Shown: positions 28,516 to 39,487 of the stretch, piece after piece
Position numbering within the stretch: the first letter of the stretch is position 1
Layout of the letters: every line of letters starts with the position of its first letter
Origin: Isosphaeraceae bacterium EP7
GTDB lineage: Bacteria > Planctomycetota > Planctomycetia > Isosphaerales > Isosphaeraceae
Reading direction: 5' to 3'
DNA length: 64,000 nt
Assembly (NCBI GenBank): GCA_038400315.1
Contig: CP151667.1
Span: 2,429,174-2,493,173, forward strand
Program-made: the position numbers and the translations under genes
The notes under the pieces: model-generated
Database searches by the model: none
Seen by the model: the letters and a program-made list of their open reading frames with translations, nothing else
Told to the model about the DNA's origin: nothing

Positions 28516-28912
28516 CTCGGCGGGGCGTCTGCTGGGTATTGTCGCGGACGGTGAGCTATTCGTTGAGGTAGCGGGGATGAGAGACGACCTCGAAGGTCTC
28601 CTCGATGAGATTGGCGACGCGCGGGGCGGTCTACAGTTCGGTAGCGAATCCGAACTCGGTGGCCGGCTTTCCCAGCTACTCCAGGACAACCAGGCCCTGC
28701 TCGGGGGTGAACTTGGGCGTCTGGTCCGGCGGCGTCGATGTGGACAGGCCGGCCTTGCCCTGCTGGCGATGGATGGCCACCCACCTGCGGATGGATCGGA
28801 CGTTGTCGCCGAGGAAACGGGCGACCTCGATCTGGGCATGGCCGTCGTTGACGCGGGCGACGGCGAGGCGTCGCCGATTCTCAAGCTCTTGTGCCGATCG
28901 TATGGTGACCAT
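28516..28912 (-). pseudogene. IS630-type transposase N-terminal remnant with three Trp-to-TAG changes
   Basis: From ATG 28912 the frame reads MVTIRSAQELENRRRLAVAR, DGHAQIEVARFLGDNVRSIR, RWVAIHRQQGKAGLSTST and TPKFTPEQGLVVLE. It then meets three TAG codons, each where relatives have Trp: E-stop-LGKPATEFGFATEL, stop-TAPRVANLIEETFEV and HPRYLNE-stop-LTVRDNTQQTP. The catalytic domain is absent; IS3-like end sequence follows. It resembles the first frame of IS630-G at 60267. Confidence 0.75.
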
Positions 28913-28990
28913 TGATTCAGGAGCCTATCCGGAACCGACGCCTCCGAAAAGGGCCCAACCAACCTGAGGATCGATAGCTACTTTGTTCGG

Positions 28991-29031
28991 GGCATTCCTC
29001 CCGGGCACATCCGTGTCCCGGGAGGAATGCC
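28991..29031 (-). terminator. Strong hairpin at the 3' end of the 29-42 kb operon
   Basis: A perfect 15-base inverted repeat (28991-29005 GGCATTCCTCCCGGG, and 29017-29031) with an 11-base loop. It lies 26 bases past the stop of the dehydratase gene on the minus strand. No clear T-tract follows, but position and stability fit a transcription terminator or an mRNA 3'-end stabiliser. Confidence 0.65.
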
Positions 29032-29056
29032 GTTGAAAACCCAAGATAGGGTGCGA

Positions 29057-30235
29057 TTACCAATCCCCGACGCTGCCGTCTTTGTAGAACGTGCGCAGAA
29101 GGACTTCCTGTTCGAAGGGGTGTTTTTTGACCTCGTCCTCGTTAATCTCGACCCCGAGCCCCGGGAGTGTGTTCGGGTAGACGATGCGTCCCTTGGGCTC
29201 GATAGTGTAGCCCTCGCTGACAACTTCGGAGCGCCAAGGGACGTCGTCCAGAACGGCTTCGCAGATCATATAGGACGGTGTGGCGAATCCGAATTCGAGC
29301 GAGGCGGCGGTGCTCACCGGCCCCTGGGGGTTGTGCGGCGCGAGAGCGACTCGGTAGGCCTCGGCCATCGCGGCGATGCGCCGAGCCTCGGTCAGGCCAC
29401 CGCAATGGGTGATGTCGGGCTGGAGGACGCTGCAGGCGCGGCGTTCGAGCAACTCGCGGAAGGCATGCTGCGAGACGAGCCGTTCACCGGTCGCAATGGG
29501 GGTCGAGACGGAGCGTTGGATGAGGGCGATGTCCTCGATGGACTCGGGCCAGCAGGGCTCTTCGAAGAAGTAGAGGCCGTAGGGCTCGAGGACCTTTGCG
29601 AAGCGCATGCCCATCCGTGGTGACGGGCGGGCGTGGCAATCGACCATGATATCGATGTCATCGCCGACCGCATCTCGCATCGCCTTGACGCACGCTTCGG
29701 CGTACTTCAAGGGGCGCAGACCCTCCAGCGGCATGGTCTCGGGGACCGCCATCGACTTGAACGCGGTAAAGCCTTGGGAGACCGCGTGCTCGGCCAACTC
29801 GCCAAATCGGCGGGCGTCGGAGGGGTCGGTCTGGTAGAAGTCCTCCATCCGGCCACCTCCCAGGTGGCAGTAGAGCCGGATGTAGTCACGGACGGCCCCG
29901 CCCCAGAGCTTGTGGCAGGGAACGCCGTGGACCTTGCCGATGATATCCCAGAGGGCAATATCGATCCCGCTGATGGCCGTCCCGCGCACGATGCCGTTAC
30001 CGTGCCAGAAGTGTTGGCGGTACATCATCTGCCAGAGGTGCTCGACCCGCGTGGGATCTTCGCCGATCAGGAGCTGGGAGATGTCCTCGACAGCGCCGAC
30101 CACGGCCCGCGTGTGCCATTCGAGAGTGGCCTCGCCCCAACCATAGAGGCCAGGCTGGTCGGTGAGGACCTTAACGAAGATCCAATTTCTCATCCGTGCG
30201 TGGCAGACGAAGGTCTCTATCTTCGTGATCTTCAT
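29057..30235 (-). CDS. D-galactonate dehydratase-like enolase-superfamily enzyme
   Basis: 392 residues from ATG 30235. Mandelate racemase/enolase superfamily. The ligand set is Asp199 and His201 ([10 protein letters not shown]), Glu225 ([11 protein letters not shown]), Glu251 ([10 protein letters not shown]) and His301 ([11 protein letters not shown]). The spacing (2, 26, 52 and 102 residues from the first Asp) equals that of the E. coli galactonate dehydratase set D183/H185/E209/E235/H285 as I recall it. Metal-dependent dehydration of a sugar acid is therefore likely, with D-galactonate as first guess. It is the last gene of the long operon, 39 bases after the aminomutase-like gene. The Asp-x-His motif also occurs in mannonate dehydratases. 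Confidence 0.85.
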   Translation of the reverse strand: MKITKIETFVCHARMRNWIFVKVLTDQPGLYGWGEATLEWHTRAVVGAVEDISQLLIGEDPTRVEHLWQMMYRQHFWHGNGIVRGTAISGIDIALWDIIGKVHGVPCHKLWGGAVRDYIRLYCHLGGGRMEDFYQTDPSDARRFGELAEHAVSQGFTAFKSMAVPETMPLEGLRPLKYAEACVKAMRDAVGDDIDIMVDCHARPSPRMGMRFAKVLEPYGLYFFEEPCWPESIEDIALIQRSVSTPIATGERLVSQHAFRELLERRACSVLQPDITHCGGLTEARRIAAMAEAYRVALAPHNPQGPVSTAASLEFGFATPSYMICEAVLDDVPWRSEVVSEGYTIEPKGRIVYPNTLPGLGVEINEDEVKKHPFEQEVLLRTFYKDGSVGDW

Positions 30236-30274
30236 CGAACACTTCTCCGATACGCATCAACAGGCGAGCTTGAT

Positions 30275-31597
30275 TCAGATCCCGTCGCGGAGCACGGCAT
30301 CGGTCGCTTCCAGGGTGGAATCGATGTCCGCCTCTGTATGCGCCGTGGAGATGCTCCCTTGCTTGGTGGGCAAGGGGAAGTGATAGATGCCGCGTGCGAT
30401 CAAGGCTTTCCGATAACGAACATCACGGGCCATGTCGTGATTCGACGCCAGGTCGAACCAATTCTGGGGGGCGTGATCCATGAAGTAGACGCAGAAGGCA
30501 GATCCCTGCCGGCTGACTGTGATCGGGATGCCATGGCGGGCGAACAGGCCTTCCAGACCTTGCTGCATCCGGGCGCCAAGAGCTTCCAGCCTGGGATACA
30601 GGGTGGCCTGGTCGCGATGAAGGATCTCCATCGTGGCGATCGCGGCGGCGACCGGGGTCGGGTGGCCGTTGAACGTCCCGGCGATGAGGACGCGACGGTC
30701 GGCCTCGGGATGGTTGAACAGGTCCATGATCTCGGCCTTGCCGCCGATGGCTCCCATCGGGTAGCCGTTGGCTATGGCTTTCCCGAACGTGGAGAGGTCG
30801 GGGCGGACGCCGGCCAGCGACTGATATCCCCCCAGCGCGTGCCTGAATCCGGTCTTCACCTCGTCCAGGACCAGGACGACCCCGTAACGATCGCAGAGGG
30901 CGCGGAGCCCCTGCAGGTAGCCGGGCTGGGGCTTGACGATGCCGATGTTCTGGAGGATCGGCTCGGTGACGAGGCAGGCGACCTCGAAATTCCTGAAGCA
31001 CCGCTCGACGGCTTCCAGGTCGTTGAACTCGATCACGTGCACCCGCGACGGGACATGCGAGGGCATGCCCGCCGAGAGCGGGATGAAGGGGTATTCTTCC
31101 CCGGCCGAATGCGGGCCGAGCTTCTCAAGCGGCGTCATGACGTTGCACGCCACCTCGTCGTGCCAGCCGTTATATCCGCCCTGCATCACGACGATGTGGT
31201 CGCGACCCGTATAGGCCCTGGAGAGCCTGAGGGCGTGATAGGTGGCCTCGGAACCGGTCGTGGTGATCTGCACGCGGTCGAGCGAAGCCACAGACTCGCA
31301 GAGGAGCTCGGCGAGACGCCCTTCCCAGGGTGTCGTGCCCGACCCCATCAGGGTCCATCCCTCCTCAAGCGAGCGGACGACGGCCGCCTGGACCTCGGGA
31401 TGGCCGTGCCCGAGGAGGTAAGGGGCGAAGCCGGCGTGATAGTCGAGATATTCGTTGCCGTCCGCGTCCCAGACCCGTGGGCCTCGGCCTCGGACGAAGG
31501 CGATCTCCGGCTCGACCAGCCGGTTGAGCGAGACCACGCCACCCGGGATCAGGCGTCGGTTTTTGGCGAATAGGGCCTTGGATTCGGCATTTTTCAT
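30275..31597 (-). CDS. Class III aminotransferase / glutamate-1-semialdehyde aminomutase-like enzyme
   Basis: 440 residues from ATG 31597. PLP fold type I, class III: IPGGVVSLNRLVEP and GPRVWDADGNEYLDYHAGFA at the N-terminus, TTTGSEATYHALRLSRAYTG, the PLP-contacting LVLDEVKTGFR (Asp245) and STFGKAIANGYPMGAIGGK with Lys273 as Schiff-base residue. The overall pattern is that of HemL. The context is a sugar-acid operon, not tetrapyrrole synthesis, and many HemL-like paralogues act on other amino or keto substrates. I therefore do not call it hemL. The gap to the ceramidase-like gene is 76 bases. Confidence 0.85.
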   Translation of the reverse strand: MKNAESKALFAKNRRLIPGGVVSLNRLVEPEIAFVRGRGPRVWDADGNEYLDYHAGFAPYLLGHGHPEVQAAVVRSLEEGWTLMGSGTTPWEGRLAELLCESVASLDRVQITTTGSEATYHALRLSRAYTGRDHIVVMQGGYNGWHDEVACNVMTPLEKLGPHSAGEEYPFIPLSAGMPSHVPSRVHVIEFNDLEAVERCFRNFEVACLVTEPILQNIGIVKPQPGYLQGLRALCDRYGVVLVLDEVKTGFRHALGGYQSLAGVRPDLSTFGKAIANGYPMGAIGGKAEIMDLFNHPEADRRVLIAGTFNGHPTPVAAAIATMEILHRDQATLYPRLEALGARMQQGLEGLFARHGIPITVSRQGSAFCVYFMDHAPQNWFDLASNHDMARDVRYRKALIARGIYHFPLPTKQGSISTAHTEADIDSTLEATDAVLRDGI

Positions 31598-31673
31598 GGG
31601 ATCACTCGGAGCGAGATCGTTCGCCGCTGGGGAGATCGAATGGGATAGGTTTCGAACAGACAGAAGCCGAGCC

Positions 31674-33119
31674 CTACGTGGGGAACCACTCGGCGAGATG
31701 GCGGGCAATGCAGTCGGTCAGCGTTTCCAGGGAGCCGGCGGCCAGGACGGCGATCTCGGCCTGATAGATCCCGCGACCATAGGCGGCGGCCGTCGGCAGA
31801 TAGCCGGGCTGCCATCCGTTGATCAGGGTCAGCACCACGATCGCCGCGCCGGGCGACCGACGCCTCAATTCGACCTGAAGGTACTGATAATGCTCGGCCC
31901 CCACAGCGAGCCAGGCGGCGTCGCCGGTCTTCCAGATCAAGACTTCAAACGGGAAGGCAGGGCCCGGTGGGAGGTTGCCGATGCGGACGAGTTGCCGGTC
32001 CATCCGCTCGACGAACGCCCGGCACTCCGCGGCGCGGGCCCGGTCGGCCCGGCTGAGGGCCTCTTGCTCGTCGCGTTCCCATCGGGCACGCTCGAGGTGT
32101 GTCGATTCCGCCGTGGGCAGATCCGGCCGATAGGGAAGGTCGACGGTCCAGCGCCTCAGACTCCAGGCTTCCAGCCCTCGGAGCCGATCGGCATCGAGCG
32201 GGGCGTGACGCCAGGTGCCGATGACCGCACCCGACTCGACCGGCCCGGCGTACTCGAATCGGGTCCGCGGGGGCGCCATCCCTTCGAGGGCCGAAAGCGC
32301 GGCATAGCCGAGCTGCCTCCCGTTTCGATCGGCGACGGCCGTGTCGCCGACGAAGCCGTATCGCGGCCCGAGGTCTCCGGAGGCCCCCTGCAAGAAGAGG
32401 CAAGGGGCGCCGGTGGCCTGTTCAATGACCTCTCGCATCGCACCCGGGAAGTCGGGGCTAATGAGGGTATTCTGCCAGGCCAGGGTCGTCGGGTGACAGG
32501 CGTAGTTGACCATCGTTGCCAGCGTGCGGCCGTCGTCGGCGGTGGCCCTGATGAGGACGAGGGTGTCGTCACCGACCCCCTCCGGATTGAACCCACAGAC
32601 GAATCGCCCGCCGGCCTCATCGTATGTGTCTCGATGAGCGGCGAGGTTACATCGCCCGGTCCCGTAGCAGAGCGTGGCCGACTGCGCGTTCTTCCTGGCC
32701 TCGATCACGAGGCCGGCCAACTTCTCGGCGAGATCGGCGAGGTAGGGGGCGATGAGCTCGCCCCCGGGGCGGTCGGATCGCCCCGTGTCCATCAGCCCGG
32801 AAGCATGCGTATGCGAATAGGCGATGAGCAGTTGTTCGGGGGACAGACCGGACTTCGTCGCGACGATGTCGAGGACTTTCCGGCCCTCAAGGTCCCAGAG
32901 CAGGCAATGATCGATCGCCATAAGGACGACGCCCGCCGCGGGATTTCCCAGCGGGGCGATCGAGGCAGCGGAGGCACTGAGGCGGCGATGCACCCCGGTC
33001 GAGCGCTCGTGGGAGGCGGCGCCCCACATCCGGTGATAAATCCCCACCGGAGGGGTGACATCGCACCGGGCGACGCCGAATGAACAGAGGCTCTGCGGAG
33101 TTTCCTGGGCGGTCGGCAT
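31674..33119 (-). CDS. Neutral/alkaline ceramidase-like hydrolase
   Basis: 481 residues from ATG 33119. N-terminal domain of neutral/alkaline non-lysosomal ceramidase: FGVARCDVTPPVGIYHRMWG, VVLMAIDHCLLWDLEG, LIAYSHTHASGLMDTGRSDR (zinc-ligand HTH), MVNYACHPTTLAWQNTLISP (His) and LFLQGASGDLGPRYG, equivalent to the GDxSPN motif. There is no signal peptide, so it is probably cytoplasmic, unlike true ceramidases. Bacterial relatives with this domain alone are found in carbohydrate loci and may cleave amides or esters of other compounds. It follows the transporter gene by 19 bases. Confidence 0.82.
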   Translation of the reverse strand: MPTAQETPQSLCSFGVARCDVTPPVGIYHRMWGAASHERSTGVHRRLSASAASIAPLGNPAAGVVLMAIDHCLLWDLEGRKVLDIVATKSGLSPEQLLIAYSHTHASGLMDTGRSDRPGGELIAPYLADLAEKLAGLVIEARKNAQSATLCYGTGRCNLAAHRDTYDEAGGRFVCGFNPEGVGDDTLVLIRATADDGRTLATMVNYACHPTTLAWQNTLISPDFPGAMREVIEQATGAPCLFLQGASGDLGPRYGFVGDTAVADRNGRQLGYAALSALEGMAPPRTRFEYAGPVESGAVIGTWRHAPLDADRLRGLEAWSLRRWTVDLPYRPDLPTAESTHLERARWERDEQEALSRADRARAAECRAFVERMDRQLVRIGNLPPGPAFPFEVLIWKTGDAAWLAVGAEHYQYLQVELRRRSPGAAIVVLTLINGWQPGYLPTAAAYGRGIYQAEIAVLAAGSLETLTDCIARHLAEWFPT

Positions 33120-33138
33120 GTTCGATCCGTGGGATTGA

Positions 33139-34512
33139 TCAGATAGTGTCGCGGTCGGCGTCAAAGAGGAGCCAGCAGGCCGCGGCTACCAGGTGGATCG
33201 CGGCGAAGAACGTGAGGACGGCATTCCAAGACCCTGTGATCACGACGAGCTTAGGGACGATGATGGGGAAGAGGATCGACCCGACGGCCCCCGCCGTATT
33301 CATGATGCCGAAGACTTGCGGGGTATTCTGCCCTCCCAGGTCCATCGTCAGAGCGTAGGCGCAGGGGCCTGCCAACGCCGCAAAGAAAGCCCCGAGGCTC
33401 AGGACCAGGACGGCCAGTTGGGGATCGGCGATCGGGTAGGCCAGGCCAATCAGGGCCGTCGCCGTCAGCATCGACGCCGCGGAAACCCACTGTCGAGAGA
33501 GCCTGAGGCTGCCGGTCCTGGCCAGGACGAGATCCGAAAGCCAGCCCCCGGCCAGGCAGCCGAGCATGGTCGTCCAGTGCGGGAGGCTGGTGAGGACCCC
33601 CGCCGCAAAAACTCCCACGCCCCTGGTCTCGTGCAAATAGGTCGGGAACCAGCTCAGATAGAAGATGGCAGCGGCCGCGCGGAAGAATTGCTGGAAGACC
33701 AGGCCGAGCACCGCACGATTTCTCAGCAAGATACGCCAGGAGATCGCGCCCTGGACCTGGCGGTCGCCCTTGGAAGCCCCTTCCGAGATCAAGCGGAGTT
33801 CTTCCCAATTGACTCCGGAATGCTCACCTGGGGTGTTGCGGAACCAGACTGCAAACCCGATCGCCCAGAGGAATCCCGGCACCGCATAGAGTAGAAACAT
33901 CCAGCGCCAGGGGAGATAGACGAGGATGATGCCCGTCAGCGCAGCCCCGATTGCCCCGCCGACGCCCTGGAAGCTGGCCAGGATCCCGCTCACCCACGCC
34001 CTCCTCGACGTCGGGTACCACCGATTGAGCACGCCGGCCGAGGAGGGAAAGATGCCCGCCTCGGCGGTCCCCATCGAGAATCGGGCCGTTAGAAGCAGGA
34101 AGGCCCCATTTGTGGCGCCACACAGGCCGGTGGCCAGCGACCAGATGGCGGCGAACACGGGGAGGGCTCGCCTGGAGCCCCAGGCCTGGTCGAGCCTGGC
34201 GGCCGGAAGTTGGAAGAGCGCGTAAGACAGGAAGAACGCGCTCATCACCCAGCCCATCTGCGACTCGGTCAGCCCGAGATCTGTCCGGATCAGCTTCTCG
34301 GCAACACTCAGGCAGCCGCGATCGATATAGGCGATGGTCGTGGCCACGCAGAGCCAGAAGAGGACGGCATGGCGGACCTTCGACGGCGCAGCATCGGCGG
34401 GTTCGCCTTGGACGAGAGGATCTTCTTTCTCCTCAAGGTCGGCGGCGCTCGTCATTGCATTCAAGTTCGCGTCATCCTTCGGCCCAAGCCCGTCGTTGAT
34501 GGTCTGTCTCAT
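33139..34512 (-). CDS. MFS transporter (anion:cation symporter type)
   Basis: 457 residues from ATG 34512, which overlaps the stop of the upstream DUF1501 gene as ATGA. About 12 membrane segments. The first loop has [22 protein letters not shown], typical of the hexuronate/tartrate/phthalate ACS branch. Next come [40 protein letters not shown] and [20 protein letters not shown]. Family members import sugar acids or carboxylates with protons. That fits the galactonate-dehydratase-like enzyme in the same operon. An extra N-terminal soluble stretch of about 45 residues is charged and may be regulatory. Confidence 0.88.
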   Translation of the reverse strand: MRQTINDGLGPKDDANLNAMTSAADLEEKEDPLVQGEPADAAPSKVRHAVLFWLCVATTIAYIDRGCLSVAEKLIRTDLGLTESQMGWVMSAFFLSYALFQLPAARLDQAWGSRRALPVFAAIWSLATGLCGATNGAFLLLTARFSMGTAEAGIFPSSAGVLNRWYPTSRRAWVSGILASFQGVGGAIGAALTGIILVYLPWRWMFLLYAVPGFLWAIGFAVWFRNTPGEHSGVNWEELRLISEGASKGDRQVQGAISWRILLRNRAVLGLVFQQFFRAAAAIFYLSWFPTYLHETRGVGVFAAGVLTSLPHWTTMLGCLAGGWLSDLVLARTGSLRLSRQWVSAASMLTATALIGLAYPIADPQLAVLVLSLGAFFAALAGPCAYALTMDLGGQNTPQVFGIMNTAGAVGSILFPIIVPKLVVITGSWNAVLTFFAAIHLVAAACWLLFDADRDTI

Positions 34513-36005
34513 GCCATGATCTGGCGGATGGGCGATCCGTGATCGATCTCAAGTCGTTTGCGACCGGGGATCTCCAGCTTGCGGCTGTCCAGGCCCAGGA
34601 GGTGGAGAATGGTCGCGTGGATATCGGTGACGTAGTGACGGTGTTCTTCGGCATGGAAGCCGATCTCGTCGGTCGCACCGTGAACGACGCCCCCTTTGAT
34701 CCCGCCGCCGGCCATCCAGACGGAGAACCCGTAGATATGATGGTCGCGGCCGTCGCTCCCCTGGGAGCCCGGGGTCCGACCGAACTCGGTCCCGAAGACG
34801 ACGATCGTGTCGTCGAGCATCCCTCGGCGCTTCAGGTCGGTCAGCAGGCCGGCAATCGGCTTGTCGATCCGTCGGCAGTTCTCGGTGTGGTTGGCCTTCA
34901 GCGCGCCGTGGGCATCCCAGGCCCCGGCACCGCCGCCGCCGTCCTGCACCTGGATGAACCGGACCCCGCGCTCGACCAGCCGGCGGCAGGATAACATCTG
35001 CGAACCGAAGTCTTTGGTCTTAGGGTCGTCGAGCCCGTAGAGGGACTTAGTTTCCTCGGTCTCGTCGTTGAAATTGATCACCTCGGGGAGCGAGCCCTGC
35101 ATCCGATAGGCCAGCTCATAGGCCTTGATCCGCGCATTCAGCGTTGGGTCGTCGGGATACTCGACGGATCGGAGGCGATCCAGGCGGTCGACGAGGCCGA
35201 AGCCGAGTCGCTGCTCGGCATCGGAAATATCCAGCTCGGGTCGGCCGAAATCGAGCGGGTTGGCGGGGTCAATCCGCAGCGGGATCGCGTCGTGCGCCGG
35301 ACCCAGGTAATTGCCGTCGGTCTTGTTCCAGTACTCGCGGACGCCCATCGAAATATACTGGGGGAGATTGTCGTTGAGCGAGCCCAGCCCGTAGTGAGCC
35401 CAAGCCCCGAGGTTGGGGAACTCGCCGTCAAGCATGTGGCGGCCGGAGTGGAATTGGGTCTGCGCGCCGTGGTTATTGTCGGTCGTGTACATCGACCGGA
35501 CGACAGCGATGTCGTCGACGCATCCGCCGATGTGCGGCAACCAGTCGCTGACCTCTGTCCCGCTCTGACCGTACTTCTTGAAGCCGACCTGGAGCGGGAA
35601 GAGCTGATTGCGAGATTGACCGTTGGCGTCGTTGACGACCACGACGCGTGCGAGTGCGAGCTTCTTCGGGTCCTGCGTCCCCTGGTAGGGAGTCTCGGCG
35701 ATTGTCTTGCCCGCGTACTTGTTCAGTTCGGGCTTGGGATCGAACGTCTCCATGTGGCTGACGCCGCCATTCATGAAGAGCCAGATTACCGACTTTGCCT
35801 TGGGGGCGAAATTGGGTCGGCCGTCGGGCGGCGTCCAGACCCCTTCGGACGCGAGGGAAACCCCGTCACGCTGGAGCATGGCCCCCAGGGCGAGCCCGGT
35901 GAAGCCCATCCCCATGTCGGCGAGGAAGCGACGCCTGTGGCCGCCCACGCAGTGGGATCCGCCTTGATGAAGGGGGTTGTGCATGGGTCGCTCGTCCCTT
36001 GTCAT
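34509..36005 (-). CDS. DUF1501 protein (operon copy)
   Basis: 498 residues from ATG 36005, which overlaps the PSD1 stop as ATGA. ATG 35984 is an alternative with AGGGA ten bases upstream. The N-terminal [20 protein letters not shown] is a Tat signal. DUF1501 landmarks: [88 protein letters not shown] and [13 protein letters not shown]. This is the long DUF1501 subgroup that nearly always pairs with a PSD1 gene in planctomycetes. The overlaps on both sides suggest translational coupling. Confidence 0.92.
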   Translation of the reverse strand: MTRDERPMHNPLHQGGSHCVGGHRRRFLADMGMGFTGLALGAMLQRDGVSLASEGVWTPPDGRPNFAPKAKSVIWLFMNGGVSHMETFDPKPELNKYAGKTIAETPYQGTQDPKKLALARVVVVNDANGQSRNQLFPLQVGFKKYGQSGTEVSDWLPHIGGCVDDIAVVRSMYTTDNNHGAQTQFHSGRHMLDGEFPNLGAWAHYGLGSLNDNLPQYISMGVREYWNKTDGNYLGPAHDAIPLRIDPANPLDFGRPELDISDAEQRLGFGLVDRLDRLRSVEYPDDPTLNARIKAYELAYRMQGSLPEVINFNDETEETKSLYGLDDPKTKDFGSQMLSCRRLVERGVRFIQVQDGGGGAGAWDAHGALKANHTENCRRIDKPIAGLLTDLKRRGMLDDTIVVFGTEFGRTPGSQGSDGRDHHIYGFSVWMAGGGIKGGVVHGATDEIGFHAEEHRHYVTDIHATILHLLGLDSRKLEIPGRKRLEIDHGSPIRQIMA

Positions 36006-39000
36006 CGGATGGTGATGAAGTCGTTGTGATTGAACAGCGACTGCACGAGGATCTCGCGGGCCCGACGGCCCGGCTCGGCCGCCCCGCGCGATTCCAGCCG
36101 GGCCTTCAGATCGGCTAGGGTCACCTCGCACGCCGAGAGCTCGTCGGCGGTCGGCGGAGTCGCCAGGATCAGTCTGAAGGCCTCGTCGGCAAATTTCGCG
36201 TCCGACACGTCCCCGAGCCGGGCCTTCAATTTTGCGTTGATTTTCGCGGCCATGGTCTGCGCAAGGCGGCTGTTCCAGAGTGCTAGCGCCTGCGCGGGGA
36301 CGACGCTCTCGCCCCGACGGTAGCAGTCCTGCACGCTGGCGTCGTCGAAGGTGGAGAGGAACTTGTTGTGATCATTATGCGAATGGACGAAATACAGGCT
36401 GCGCCTGGATGACGTCTCATCCGTCTGCGGAATTGGAGGGCCGCCTGATTCCTGGGAGAGTTCGCCGGCTAGAGACAGCAGGCTGTCGCGGACGACTTGG
36501 GCCTCCATCCGGACCGGGTTCATCCTCCAGTAGAAGACGTTCTCAGGGTCGGCCTTCAACGTAGCGGAGTCGGCGCCGACGCTCGACGAGCTGCGGCGAT
36601 AGGCGTCGGACAGGACGATCATCCGATGGAGCCGCTTCATGCTCCAGCCGTTCTCCATGAAGTCGACCGCCAGCCAGTCGAGCAACTCGGGGTGGGTCGG
36701 CGGCGCACCTTTGCGGCCGAAGTCGAAGACGGTCGACACCAGCGGCTTGCCGAAGTGATGGGCCCAGATCTGGTTGACAGCCACGCGGGCCGTCAGGGGA
36801 TTTTTCCGGTCGGTCAGCCAGTTCGCCAGCGCGGTGCGCCGGCCTGTGCTTGTCGTGGGGAAGGTGACGAGGCCTGTAAATCCTGTGTCCGTGGGAGACT
36901 CGGCCGCCTTGATCGCGCCGCGGAGCGGGGTGAAGTCCTCGCCCTCGGTCTCGGATGCCTTGCGGGCCTCGGCCAAAGCCGTCGTGGCGGCCTCGAGCTG
37001 TTTCTTGTAGGCCTCCGCATCCTTGAGCTTGAGGTCCCCCTGCAAGTCAATTTTTGCGAGGTTTTCCTCGGCCTTGGCCAGCAATTCCAGTCGCTCGGCA
37101 TGTGTCGCCTTGATGGCCAGTGCCTTCGCGTCGTCGGCCGGCGGCAGTCGATGACGCGCCCGATCGGCTGCGGCACGCGCCTGCAAGGAATCCGGCTGGG
37201 TCAGAACAACCGCGAGTGCCCGCTCGGCGAGCACGACTCCGGCCTTGGCTTGCTCAATCGGCGTCTTTCCCTGCGGCTGGGACGGATCGCCCTCAACGAG
37301 CTTTGTTCCGGGGGGAAGCGACGCTAGCTCCAGCGAGCGGAATTCCGCCTTTGCCGCGAACGTGACGAGTGAAATCGCCCCGGCACCCCGCTCGATGGGC
37401 AAGCGATACGCCATCGCGTGCTCGCCGTTGATCGCGACATTCACCAGGGTCCCCTGGACCCGGACAGTCAGCTCATACGGCACGTCGATCTTGATCGGCC
37501 TGGCTTGGCCGCCTGCCGGGGGGTAGGTGTCATTGCCGGCTTGTTTGTAAGAGATCTGGAGCTTGGGCCCGCCTTCGTGGGCGCTGACGTAGACGAGGAC
37601 CTCGCGTCCGTCGGCCGAATCGAAGCTCAGCCCCACCGAGCGCCAGGGGTCGCCCCCCTTGATCGTGAATCTCAAGTTCGCGCAGAAGTCGGCCGGGTGA
37701 TTCGACTTAGCCCGAAGAGCAGAGCGAATCCCGCCGGGGTCGGACTGGAGGAGCTTGCCGTCCTTGTAGTCCCACGTCCCGGACATCGTCTCCCAGTCTC
37801 CGGGGCGTGGCGAGGCGAAGTCGTCCCGGTAGATGACAGGGCTTTCGCCGGACGCCGGTGTGCCCCCAGCCGCGATGACCTCGGCCGCGGCCAGTTGCTC
37901 GTTCGCCTTCAATAACGCGGCTCGTGCCGCCCCGATCCGTTCGTTCGCGGCCTTGAGCTGGTCATCCAGCACGAAGGGGCGCAATCCCGGTCGCGACGCT
38001 TCCGCCGGGAGTGACACGGACTTGATGTCCAGATCGGCCCAGGACAGCAGCGCAGGAATCGCCGGCTTGAGCGGCTGATCCTTCAGCGGCTGGGCTTCGT
38101 TTCCCCGCTCGAAGCGATAGGTTGGCGCGTCGAGGTTGGCGTCGAAGGCACGCGGGATGCCCCCCTTCTCGAAATCGAGCTGACCGGGGACCTGATCCGT
38201 CCGCACCTGGTACGGCTCGAAGAAGGCGCGGAAGCGGTAGTAGTCCTTGTGGCTGATCGGGTCATACTTATGATCGTGACACTTGGCGCAGTTGAACGTC
38301 AGACCCAGGAAGGCTTTGCCGGTATGCTCGACAACCTCTTCGAGCCAGGTATTGCGGTTGAACTTGAAGTAGTTGCGGGCGAGGAACCCGGTGGCCCGGA
38401 GTTGCTCCGAGTTGCCAGGGGCCAGCTCATCGGCGGCCAGCATCTCGCGGATCATCCGGTCGTAGCCCTTGTCGACCTCCAGCGACTCGATGATCCAATC
38501 TCGCCAGTGCCAAATATGTTTCTGGCTGTTGCGTAACTCCGCACCCAGGCCCCACCAATCGCTGTATCGCCAGATGTCCATCCAGTGACGCCCCCAGCGC
38601 TCGGCGTACCCCTTGCTGGCGAGTAGCCGGTCGACCATCGCGTCATACGCGACGGGAGACTCATCGGCCTGGAAGCTGGCTTGCTCCTCGGCCGTGGGAG
38701 GCACGCCGACCAGATCGAGATACAGCCGCCGTTGCACCAGGCCCTTGGACGCGGGGGGTTGCGCACTTATCCCCTTCGCTTTCATGGCGGCGGACAGGAA
38801 GGCGTCGATCGGGTTTCCGGGCCGGCCGCTGTCAAGCATTGGCACCGGCGGTCGGATCGGAGCCCGGAAGGCCCAGTGGTCGCGCGGGTCGGGCTCCGGG
38901 GATTCGTTGGGCGGCGCGATGGCTCCCTGGTCAATCCACGCCTCAATCAGCGCGATTTGCTCGGCGTTGAAGGTCTCGCCCTCACTGGGAGGGGGCATTC

Positions 39001-39274
39001 GCCCCTCGCCCTTCTCGCGGATCAGCTCGACCAGCGGGCTCTCGCCGCTCTTTCCGGGCTCGATCGCGGGCCCGCCGTCGCCGCCTTCGAGCAGGGCCTT
39101 CACGGTGTCGGTGCGGAGATTGCTCTTCTGCTGAAGGGCGCCGTGGCAGGCGTAGCACCTGGCCGAGAGGATCGGCTTGATCTGCTTAACATAATCGACG
39201 GGCTCAGCCGCCGGCGCCGGGTTCGCAGCGAGCGCACAGCAGACGGCCAGCAAGGGGGAAAGGGGGGTGCGCAT
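36002..39274 (-). CDS. PSCyt1-DUF1549-DUF1553 (PSD1) protein with an inserted carbohydrate-binding-like domain
   Basis: 1090 residues from ATG 39274 with a signal peptide ending at PAPAAEP. PSCyt1 heme motif CYACH at residues 40-44. The DUF1549 region has [52 protein letters not shown] and [20 protein letters not shown] (second CxxCH). A middle insert of about 200 residues ([20 protein letters not shown] to [15 protein letters not shown]) looks like a concanavalin-type DUF1080/laminin-G-like domain. Helical linkers follow. The C-terminal DUF1553 part has [40 protein letters not shown] and [20 protein letters not shown]. Its role is unproven; redox-linked carbohydrate handling is inferred. Confidence 0.93.
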   Translation of the reverse strand: MRTPLSPLLAVCCALAANPAPAAEPVDYVKQIKPILSARCYACHGALQQKSNLRTDTVKALLEGGDGGPAIEPGKSGESPLVELIREKGEGRMPPPSEGETFNAEQIALIEAWIDQGAIAPPNESPEPDPRDHWAFRAPIRPPVPMLDSGRPGNPIDAFLSAAMKAKGISAQPPASKGLVQRRLYLDLVGVPPTAEEQASFQADESPVAYDAMVDRLLASKGYAERWGRHWMDIWRYSDWWGLGAELRNSQKHIWHWRDWIIESLEVDKGYDRMIREMLAADELAPGNSEQLRATGFLARNYFKFNRNTWLEEVVEHTGKAFLGLTFNCAKCHDHKYDPISHKDYYRFRAFFEPYQVRTDQVPGQLDFEKGGIPRAFDANLDAPTYRFERGNEAQPLKDQPLKPAIPALLSWADLDIKSVSLPAEASRPGLRPFVLDDQLKAANERIGAARAALLKANEQLAAAEVIAAGGTPASGESPVIYRDDFASPRPGDWETMSGTWDYKDGKLLQSDPGGIRSALRAKSNHPADFCANLRFTIKGGDPWRSVGLSFDSADGREVLVYVSAHEGGPKLQISYKQAGNDTYPPAGGQARPIKIDVPYELTVRVQGTLVNVAINGEHAMAYRLPIERGAGAISLVTFAAKAEFRSLELASLPPGTKLVEGDPSQPQGKTPIEQAKAGVVLAERALAVVLTQPDSLQARAAADRARHRLPPADDAKALAIKATHAERLELLAKAEENLAKIDLQGDLKLKDAEAYKKQLEAATTALAEARKASETEGEDFTPLRGAIKAAESPTDTGFTGLVTFPTTSTGRRTALANWLTDRKNPLTARVAVNQIWAHHFGKPLVSTVFDFGRKGAPPTHPELLDWLAVDFMENGWSMKRLHRMIVLSDAYRRSSSSVGADSATLKADPENVFYWRMNPVRMEAQVVRDSLLSLAGELSQESGGPPIPQTDETSSRRSLYFVHSHNDHNKFLSTFDDASVQDCYRRGESVVPAQALALWNSRLAQTMAAKINAKLKARLGDVSDAKFADEAFRLILATPPTADELSACEVTLADLKARLESRGAAEPGRRAREILVQSLFNHNDFITIR

Positions 39275-39487
39275 CCCAGAAAATCTCCATCATGACCCGA
39301 TCGCCGATGCGAAGGGCAGGGGGCTCGGCGGCGGACAGACCGGACGAGGGCCAGCGGACGGCGTGCAAATGGGCGGCGGAAATCGAGGCTCACACCATGA
39401 TCATCCCAGCCCAGAGCGAGGATTGCCACCCGGAGTTCCGGCAGCCACATGAGACCGCGGGCCATCGTCCGGGTGGCTTATGTGGCC

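Noticed and set aside
28516-28912. A recoded TAG (Trp) genetic code
   Set aside because: All intact genes in the window use TGG for Trp, and TAG works as a normal stop; the remnant is simply decayed.
29633-31573. A 646-codon open frame on the plus strand opposite the aminomutase-like and dehydratase genes
   Set aside because: Its translation has no family motif, while the minus strand encodes two complete enzymes with catalytic residues. Long antisense frames are normal at this GC content.
30275-31597. Calling the aminotransferase-fold gene hemL
   Set aside because: Motifs fit glutamate-1-semialdehyde aminomutase, but no tetrapyrrole genes are near and the operon context is sugar-acid catabolism.
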